Assembly (NCBI GenBank): GCA_947384055.1
Contig: CANDFO010000046.1
Coordinates: forward strand, 1-19,148
DNA: 19,148 bases
From: an uncultured Flavonifractor sp.
Lineage (GTDB): Bacteria; Bacillota; Clostridia; Oscillospirales; Oscillospiraceae
Direction of reading: 5' to 3'
Position numbers and translations under genes: made by a program. The notes below the pieces were generated by a model, which made no database searches, was not told the origin of the DNA, and saw only the letters and a program-made list of their open reading frames with translations. Each line of letters opens with the position of its first letter. The stretch's first letter is position 1. This document shows, piece by piece, positions 13,764-19,148 of the stretch.

Positions 13764-15170
13764 ATGAAAAAACCGGCAGTGCCGCACATCGGAATGCGCA
13801 TGGTTAAAACCGCAGTAGCGGTGATGGTTTCTTACAGCATCTTTCAGCTCCTGGGTCTGGTATACCACGAGGAGCTGCCAGGGGTATGGGGGATGCTGGG
13901 GCCCAGCTACGCCTGCATTGCCTGCATTGTGTGCACCCAGAGCTCTCTGGGGCAGACCGTCCGGCAGGGGGTGTCCCGCTTTATTGGCGTGGCGGTGGGG
14001 GGGACGCTGAGCGTAATCACCCTCCTGCTGGGAGACGCCCTGGAATCCCCCTGGGTGACAGCCCCGGCGCTGGGCGCCGTCTGCCTGGCCGGACTGTGGT
14101 TCTGTCTGTTCATCAGGCGGCCCGCCGCCTGCGGCATGGCCTGCATCGTCCCCTGCGTCATTCTCATCCGGGGGGTGGCCGGGGCGGACCGCTATTATTA
14201 TGCCGCCGCCCGCATCATTGAGACCGTGCTGGGGGTCGGGGTGGCCTTTCTGGTCAATGCCGCCCTGCCCGACCGCAGGCCGGAGGAGGAGCCGCCTCCG
14301 TCGGCCGCCCCCGCCGTCAGGGTAGGCAACTCCACAAAAAAACTCTGCGTCATCGGGGACCCGGTGGAGCACTCTAAATCCCCCCTGATTCAAAACGCCA
14401 TGATCGACGCTTTAGGGCTGGACTATATCTACCTGTGCCAGCGGGTGCCCCGGGGACAGTGCGCCCAGTGGCTGGAGTGTGCCAAATTTGCCGGTTACGC
14501 CGGATTCAACGCCACCATGCCCCACAAAGAGGAGCTGGCCCCTCTGATGGACCATCTGGACGAGGACGCGGCCCTCTTCGGCGCGGTAAATACCGTCTGC
14601 ATCCGGGACGGAACGGCCTGGGGGTACAATACCGACGGGGCGGGATTTCTCCGGGCGCTGGCGGCGGAGGGCATCCACCCGGAGGGAAAAACCGTGCTTC
14701 TCCTGGGGGCCGGCGGAGCCGCCAAAGCGGTAGCCCTGAAGCTGGCCCGCCAGGGGGCGGGGCGGGTACTGGTCTGTAACCGCACCTTGGAGCGGGCCCG
14801 GGCCCTCTGCGCCGCCGATCCCACCGGCCGGCTGCGTCCGGCGGGCTTTGACAGGGAGACCCTGCGCTCCCTGGCGGAGCAGGCGGCGCTGCTGGTCAAC
14901 TGCACCAGTCTGGGCATGGAGGGGACGGCGGGACAATTTGAGGATTTTTCCTTCCTGGACGCCCTGCCCGCGGACGCCCCGGTGGTGGATTTAATCTATG
15001 CCCCGGCGGAGACCCAGCTGCTCGCCCGAGCCCGGGCCGGGGGCCGCAAAACTATGAACGGCCTGGGTCTGCTGGTTCATCAGGCGGCGCTGTCTCTGGA
15101 GCTGTTTACCGGCAAAGCAGTGGATAAAACAGCGCTGGACGCCTGCTTCGCGGCGCTGGAAAACCGGTAA
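13764..15170 (+). CDS. aroE: Fusion protein: ArAE/FUSC-type membrane domain + shikimate dehydrogenase
   Basis: This 468-residue protein combines two domains in one uninterrupted frame. Residues about 1-170 are hydrophobic with roughly five or six membrane segments and resemble the N-terminal domain of aromatic acid exporter (ArAE_1/FUSC-like) proteins, including a VRQGVSRFIGVAVGGTLS-type segment (67-83) and a terminal helix ending GVAFLVNAALP. A charged, Pro-rich linker spans about 170-190. Residues 192-468 are a full shikimate dehydrogenase: VIGDPVEHSKSP (196-207), GFNATMPHKEE with catalytic Lys255, AVNTV with Asn276, NTDGAG with Asp291, the NADP loop LLGAGGAAKA (313-321), CNRT (338-341) and NGLGLLVHQAA (432-442). 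AroE reduces 3-dehydroshikimate to shikimate. AAAGGAG lies 6 nt before the ATG. No ATG, GTG or TTG near the junction could start a complete AroE. Confidence 0.92.
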   Translation: MKKPAVPHIGMRMVKTAVAVMVSYSIFQLLGLVYHEELPGVWGMLGPSYACIACIVCTQSSLGQTVRQGVSRFIGVAVGGTLSVITLLLGDALESPWVTAPALGAVCLAGLWFCLFIRRPAACGMACIVPCVILIRGVAGADRYYYAAARIIETVLGVGVAFLVNAALPDRRPEEEPPPSAAPAVRVGNSTKKLCVIGDPVEHSKSPLIQNAMIDALGLDYIYLCQRVPRGQCAQWLECAKFAGYAGFNATMPHKEELAPLMDHLDEDAALFGAVNTVCIRDGTAWGYNTDGAGFLRALAAEGIHPEGKTVLLLGAGGAAKAVALKLARQGAGRVLVCNRTLERARALCAADPTGRLRPAGFDRETLRSLAEQAALLVNCTSLGMEGTAGQFEDFSFLDALPADAPVVDLIYAPAETQLLARARAGGRKTMNGLGLLVHQAALSLELFTGKAVDKTALDACFAALENR

Positions 15171-15268
15171 GCCTCCCCTGCACGGCACAGAGCCGAAAAA
15201 ATTCAAACTGCAAAGTATAATTTCCGCGAAAAACCCGCAGATTTTATTGAATTGGGAACAAAATTTGA

Positions 15269-15297
15269 TTTACAAACAGCGCGGAAGATGGTAAAAT
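15269..15297 (+). promoter_or_regulatory. Sigma-A-type promoter for pyruvate:ferredoxin oxidoreductase
   Basis: TTTACA (15269-15274) and TAAAAT (15292-15297) are separated by 17 nt, with an extended -10 TG at 15289-15290. Transcription would start near 15304, giving a structured leader of about 135 nt before the start codon. Confidence 0.7.
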
Positions 15298-15306
15298 AGG
15301 AGCGTT

Positions 15307-15415
15307 CCGGAGAAAGCCCCGTTTTCGGCTCTCCGGCGGCGTTTTGAACAAGCCAGGGTAATGGGGACCCGGCCCGGTCCGGCGGCTTGGCGGGGACGCG
15401 TCCCCATTGCCCTGG
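15307..15415 (+). promoter_or_regulatory. Structured 5' leader of the pyruvate:ferredoxin oxidoreductase mRNA
   Basis: Two hairpins fill the leader. The first pairs CCGGAG (15307-15312) with CTCCGG (15331-15336), extended by AGCC/GGCT, and is followed by CGGCGTTTTG, a weak terminator-like tail. The second is a 16-bp stem (CCAGGGTAATGGGGAC at 15353-15368 with 15400-15415, one G-T pair). Its inner GTCCCC can instead pair with GGGGAC at 15392-15397 in the self-complementary GGGGACGCGTCCCC. The stem ends 8 nt before the AAGGAGG. This matches no riboswitch I know. Confidence 0.45.
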
Positions 15416-15440
15416 AATGAAAAAAGGAGGAATCATGTCA

Positions 15441-18400
15441 ATGGCGAGAAAGCTGAAAACCATGGACGGCAACACGGCGGCCGCCCACGTGTCCTACGCC
15501 TTTACCGAGGTGGCGGGCATCTATCCCATCACGCCGTCCAGCCCCATGGCCGACTACGTGGACCAGTGGGCGGCCCAGGGCCGGAAAAACATTTTCGGCA
15601 CCACCGTCAAGGTTGTGGAGATGCAGTCTGAAGCGGGCGCTGCGGGCACTGTCCACGGCTCCCTGAACGCGGGCGCGCTGACCACCACCTACACGGCCTC
15701 TCAGGGCCTGCTGCTGATGATCCCCAATATGTATAAGCTCTCCGGCGAGCTGCTGCCGGCGGTATTCCACGTGTCCGCCCGCACCGTGGCCACCCATGCC
15801 CTGAACATCTTCGGCGACCACTCCGATGTAATGGCCTGCCGTCAGACCGGCTTTGCCATGCTGGCCGAGAGCAATGTGCAGGAGGTCATGGACCTGGGCG
15901 CGGTGGCGCATCTGGCGGCCATCAAGGGCCGCGTGCCTTTCCTGAACTTCTTTGACGGCTTCCGCACCTCCCACGAGATCCAGAAAATCGCCATCTGGGA
16001 CAACGAGGACCTGGCGGATATGGTGGACATGGATGCGGTGGACGCCTTCCGCAAGCGGGCCCTGAACCCGGAGCATCCGGTGATGCGCGGCTCCCACGAG
16101 AACGGCGACATCTTCTTCCAGCACCGTGAGGCCGCCAACCGGTACTACGACGCGGTGCCTGACATCGTTGAGGAATACATGGGCAAGGTCAACGCCAAGC
16201 TGGGCACCGACTATCAGCTGTTCAACTACTATGGCGCACCCGACGCCGACCGGGTGATCATCGCCATGGGCTCCATCTGCGACGTGACCGAGGAGGTCAT
16301 CGATTACCTGAACGCCAACGGCCAGAAGGTGGGGCTGGTGAAGGTCCGCCTGTACCGCCCCTTCCGGGCTGACAAGCTGCTCGCCGCCATTCCTGAGACC
16401 GCCAAGCACATTGCCGTGCTGGACCGCACCAAGGAGCCCGGCAGCCAGGGCGACCCCCTGTATATGGACGTTGTGACCGCCTTTGCCAACGCCGGCCGTC
16501 AGGCTGTCATCATCGGCGGCCGCTATGGTCTGGGCTCCAAGGACACCCCGCCCGCCAGCGTGTTCGCCGTATATGAGGAGCTCACCAAGGCCGAGCCCAA
16601 GCGCCAGTTTACCATTGGCATTGTGGACGACGTGACTCACACCTCCCTGGAGGAGAAGCCCTCCCCCAACACCGCGGCCCCCGGCACCATTGAGTGCAAG
16701 TTCTGGGGTCTGGGCGGCGACGGCACCGTGGGCGCCAACAAAAACTCCATCAAAATCATCGGCGACCACACCGACAAGTTTGTGCAGGCCTACTTCCAGT
16801 ATGACTCCAAGAAGACCGGCGGCGTGACCATCAGCCACCTGCGCTTCGGCGACAAGGCAATTCGGGCCCCGTACTATATTAACAAGGCCGATTTCGTGGC
16901 CTGCCATGTGCCCGCCTATATTGTCAAGGCCTTCCCCATGGTCCGGGACGTAAAGGACGGCGGCGTGTTCCTCATCAACTGCCAGTGGACCCCCGAGGAG
17001 CTGGACCACCATATGCCCGCTGTGGCCAAGCGCTACATCGCCGAGCACAATATCCAGGTGTATACCATCAACGCCATTGACCTTGCCATTGAAATCGGCA
17101 TGGGCAAGCGCACCAATACCATCCTCCAGTCCGCTTTCTTCAAGCTGGCCAATGTGATGCCCATTGACGAGGCCATCGGCCATATGAAGGACGCCGCCAC
17201 CCACTCCTACCTGAAGAAGGGCCAGGACGTGGTGGACATGAACCACAAGGCCATTGACCTGGGCGCCACCGCCTTTAAGAAGTTTGAGGTGCCCGCCTCC
17301 TGGAAGGACGCCGTGGATGAGAAGTCCGCCGTAGAGCTCCAGGGCGAGCCCGCCACCGTGAAGATGGTCCAGAATATCATGGAGCCTGTGGGCCGCATGG
17401 ACGGCGACTCCCTGCCCGTGTCCGCCTTTGCCAACGGCCACGAAGACGGCACCTTCTGCCAGGGCGCGGCCGCCTATGAGAAGCGGGGCGTGGCGGTGTC
17501 CGTGCCCGTGTGGAATCCCAACGGCTGTATCCAGTGCAATCAGTGCGCCTATGTCTGCCCCCACGCCACCATCCGTCCCTACGCCCTCACGGAGGCGGAG
17601 GCCGGCGCCGCTCCCGCTCAGACCAAAACAATGGCTATGAACGGCAAGGCCGATTACAAATTCGTCATCGCCGTGTCCCCCCTGGACTGCATGGGCTGCT
17701 CCGTATGCGTGAGCTCCTGCCTGGGCAATCAAGCCCTGCTGCGCAAGAATCCCGACGCCAAGCCCGAGGACATGGTCCTGCGGATGGTGCCCCAGGAGTC
17801 CCAGGCCGCCGAGCAGGATGTATTCGACTATATGACGGCTCACGTGGCGCCCAAGGCCGACGTGGAGAATATCACCACCGTCAAGGGCAGCCAGTTCAAG
17901 CAGCCTCTGCTGGAGTTCTCCGGCTCCTGCGCCGGCTGTGCTGAGACCGCCTATGCCCGCCTGGTAACACAGGTGTGCGGCGACCGGATGTACGTGTCCA
18001 ACGCCACCGGCTGTTCCTCCATCTGGGGCGGCCCCGCCGCCACCTCCCCTTACACCGTGGACAAGTGCGGCAAGGGTCCCGCCTGGGCCAACTCCCTGTT
18101 TGAGGACAACGCCGAGCATGGTCTGGGCCTGTATCTGGGTCAGAAGGCCATCCGGGAGCGGCTGGCTGACAAAACCCGCGCCCTCATCGCGGTGCCCCAC
18201 ACGGTGCCCGAGCTGAAGCAGGCCGCTCAGAAGTGGCTGGACACCATGGAGGACGGTCAGTCCAACGCCGAGGCGACGAAGGCCTATATCGCCGCCCTGG
18301 AGGACGGCATCATGACGGTGGACGAAATCGTCGCCTTTACCGGCAGCCCCGCCGCCAAGGATGTGTTTGGAGACCAGCTGCCCCAGTTCCAGGCCCACGC

Positions 18401-19148
18401 CAAACAGCTCAAGGAGTCGGGCGCCCGGTACTGTGACTGCGATGCCTGCAAGCTGGTGGAAGAGATTTTGAAGGACAAGGAGTTCCTGAACAAGAAGTCC
18501 ATCTGGATCTTCGGCGGCGACGGCTGGGCCTATGACATCGGCTACGGCGGACTGGACCACGTGATTGCCTCCGGCGAGGATGTGAACATCTTCGTCTTTG
18601 ACACCGAGGTGTACTCCAATACCGGCGGACAGGCGTCCAAGGCCTCCAATATCGGCCAGGTGGCGCAGTTTGCCGCCGCGGGCAAGACCATGGCCAAGAA
18701 GAGCCTGGCGGAAATTGCCATGCAGTACGGCTATGTATACGTGGCTCAAGTAGCCATGGGCGCCAATCCCAACCAGACTCTGGCCGCTATCCGTGAGGCC
18801 GAGCAGTATCACGGTCCCTCCCTGGTTATCGGCTACGCCCCCTGCGAGATGCACTCCATCAAGGGTGGTATGGCCAACTGCCAGATTGAGATGAAGAAGG
18901 CTGTGGACTGCGGCTACTGGAACCTGTTCCGGTTCAATCCGGCGCTGAAGGCCCAGGGCAAGAACCCCTTCACCCTGGACTCCAAGGCTCCCGCCGGCGG
19001 ATATCAGGAGTTCCTGAAGAATGAGGCCCGTTACTCCGCACTGACCCGTTCCTTCCCGGAGCGCGCCAAGGAGCTCTTCGCCCGCAACGAAGAGGCCGCG
19101 AAAGAACGGTACGAGCACCTCACCAAGCTGGTGGAGCTGTATAAGTAA
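15441..19148 (+). CDS. nifJ: Pyruvate:ferredoxin (flavodoxin) oxidoreductase
   Basis: This 1,235-residue single-chain enzyme oxidises pyruvate and CoA to acetyl-CoA and CO2 and reduces ferredoxin; it is central to anaerobic metabolism. The N-terminal domain carries YPITPSSPMADYVD (about 28-41). The gamma-type domain has FWGLGGDGTVGANKNSIK. Two 4Fe-4S clusters are marked by CIQCNQCAYVCPHA (from Cys696) and CMGCSVCVSSCLG (from Cys750). The proximal cluster and TPP site use CAGCAE (from Cys830), NATGCSSIWGG, GGDGWAYDIGYGG (from 1025), DTEVYSNTGGQASK and APCEMHSIKGG (Cys1135). The ATG at 15441 is preferred over 15435: AAGGAGG is 10 nt from the former and only 4 nt from the latter, and family members begin MARK. 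The gene ends exactly at the window end. It has its own promoter. Confidence 0.96.
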   Translation: MARKLKTMDGNTAAAHVSYAFTEVAGIYPITPSSPMADYVDQWAAQGRKNIFGTTVKVVEMQSEAGAAGTVHGSLNAGALTTTYTASQGLLLMIPNMYKLSGELLPAVFHVSARTVATHALNIFGDHSDVMACRQTGFAMLAESNVQEVMDLGAVAHLAAIKGRVPFLNFFDGFRTSHEIQKIAIWDNEDLADMVDMDAVDAFRKRALNPEHPVMRGSHENGDIFFQHREAANRYYDAVPDIVEEYMGKVNAKLGTDYQLFNYYGAPDADRVIIAMGSICDVTEEVIDYLNANGQKVGLVKVRLYRPFRADKLLAAIPETAKHIAVLDRTKEPGSQGDPLYMDVVTAFANAGRQAVIIGGRYGLGSKDTPPASVFAVYEELTKAEPKRQFTIGIVDDVTHTSLEEKPSPNTAAPGTIECKFWGLGGDGTVGANKNSIKIIGDHTDKFVQAYFQYDSKKTGGVTISHLRFGDKAIRAPYYINKADFVACHVPAYIVKAFPMVRDVKDGGVFLINCQWTPEELDHHMPAVAKRYIAEHNIQVYTINAIDLAIEIGMGKRTNTILQSAFFKLANVMPIDEAIGHMKDAATHSYLKKGQDVVDMNHKAIDLGATAFKKFEVPASWKDAVDEKSAVELQGEPATVKMVQNIMEPVGRMDGDSLPVSAFANGHEDGTFCQGAAAYEKRGVAVSVPVWNPNGCIQCNQCAYVCPHATIRPYALTEAEAGAAPAQTKTMAMNGKADYKFVIAVSPLDCMGCSVCVSSCLGNQALLRKNPDAKPEDMVLRMVPQESQAAEQDVFDYMTAHVAPKADVENITTVKGSQFKQPLLEFSGSCAGCAETAYARLVTQVCGDRMYVSNATGCSSIWGGPAATSPYTVDKCGKGPAWANSLFEDNAEHGLGLYLGQKAIRERLADKTRALIAVPHTVPELKQAAQKWLDTMEDGQSNAEATKAYIAALEDGIMTVDEIVAFTGSPAAKDVFGDQLPQFQAHAKQLKESGARYCDCDACKLVEEILKDKEFLNKKSIWIFGGDGWAYDIGYGGLDHVIASGEDVNIFVFDTEVYSNTGGQASKASNIGQVAQFAAAGKTMAKKSLAEIAMQYGYVYVAQVAMGANPNQTLAAIREAEQYHGPSLVIGYAPCEMHSIKGGMANCQIEMKKAVDCGYWNLFRFNPALKAQGKNPFTLDSKAPAGGYQEFLKNEARYSALTRSFPERAKELFARNEEAAKERYEHLTKLVELYK

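Noticed and set aside
15438..19118. Minus-strand open frame of 1,226 codons opposite the oxidoreductase gene.
   Set aside because: It is an artefact of GC-rich third positions; the product is low-complexity Gly/His/Val/Leu-rich with no domain, while the plus strand encodes a clear complete enzyme.
1..19148. CRISPR arrays, rRNA genes, insertion sequences with transposase, prophage or toxin-antitoxin modules.
   Set aside because: No regularly spaced direct repeats, rRNA signatures, transposase or phage genes were seen; the repeats present are inverted and noncoding.

Overview
The window is GC-rich and densely coded, and reads as chromosomal DNA of an anaerobic, endospore-forming Clostridia bacterium, probably Oscillospiraceae-like. 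The evidence is a SpoIID sporulation protein, a 1,235-residue pyruvate:ferredoxin oxidoreductase, an L-lactate dehydrogenase, strong AGGAGG ribosome binding sites and sigma-A promoters with 17-bp spacers. The genus is my inference; no rRNA gene is present to test it.

Layout. Positions 1-906 hold the 3' end of a sensor histidine kinase and a GNAT acetyltransferase. Positions 907-2577 are an accessory-looking stretch: an AT-rich small gene with its own promoter, a palindromic interspersed repeat, a minus-strand coiled-coil protein and a TfoX C-terminal-domain protein. Citrate synthase (minus) and spoIID (plus) diverge around position 4000, and L-lactate dehydrogenase follows spoIID. Positions 6149-6648 are a structured gap with a strong promoter, a 30-codon Phe/Tyr-containing ORF, an intrinsic terminator and a second repeat copy. 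From 6649 to 15170 runs a complete common shikimate pathway on one strand: aroF, aroB, aroA, aroC, pheA (chorismate mutase-prephenate dehydratase), aroK, aroQ and an aroE. The pyruvate:ferredoxin oxidoreductase gene fills the rest and its stop codon is the last codon of the window.

How the genes fit together. The shikimate cluster supplies all seven steps from PEP and erythrose-4-phosphate to chorismate, then takes chorismate to phenylpyruvate; no tyrA or trp gene lies inside the window. Several junctions are ATGA overlaps (aroA/aroC, pheA/aroK, aroK/aroQ), so translation is probably coupled. Citrate synthase, lactate dehydrogenase and pyruvate:ferredoxin oxidoreductase are central carbon enzymes around pyruvate and acetyl-CoA.

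Most unusual points. (1) The last shikimate gene encodes one polypeptide joining an aromatic-acid-exporter-like (ArAE/FUSC-type) membrane domain to a complete shikimate dehydrogenase, with no internal start codon that would yield a whole soluble AroE. (2) The region before aroF has the parts of a ribosome-mediated attenuator: promoter, short Phe/Tyr ORF, a possible antiterminator and a 13-bp terminator. (3) A 163-164 bp terminal-inverted-repeat element occurs three times, in both orientations, and a 43-bp derivative made of only its ends sits next to the fused aroE. A second, unrelated palindrome separates aroF from aroB.
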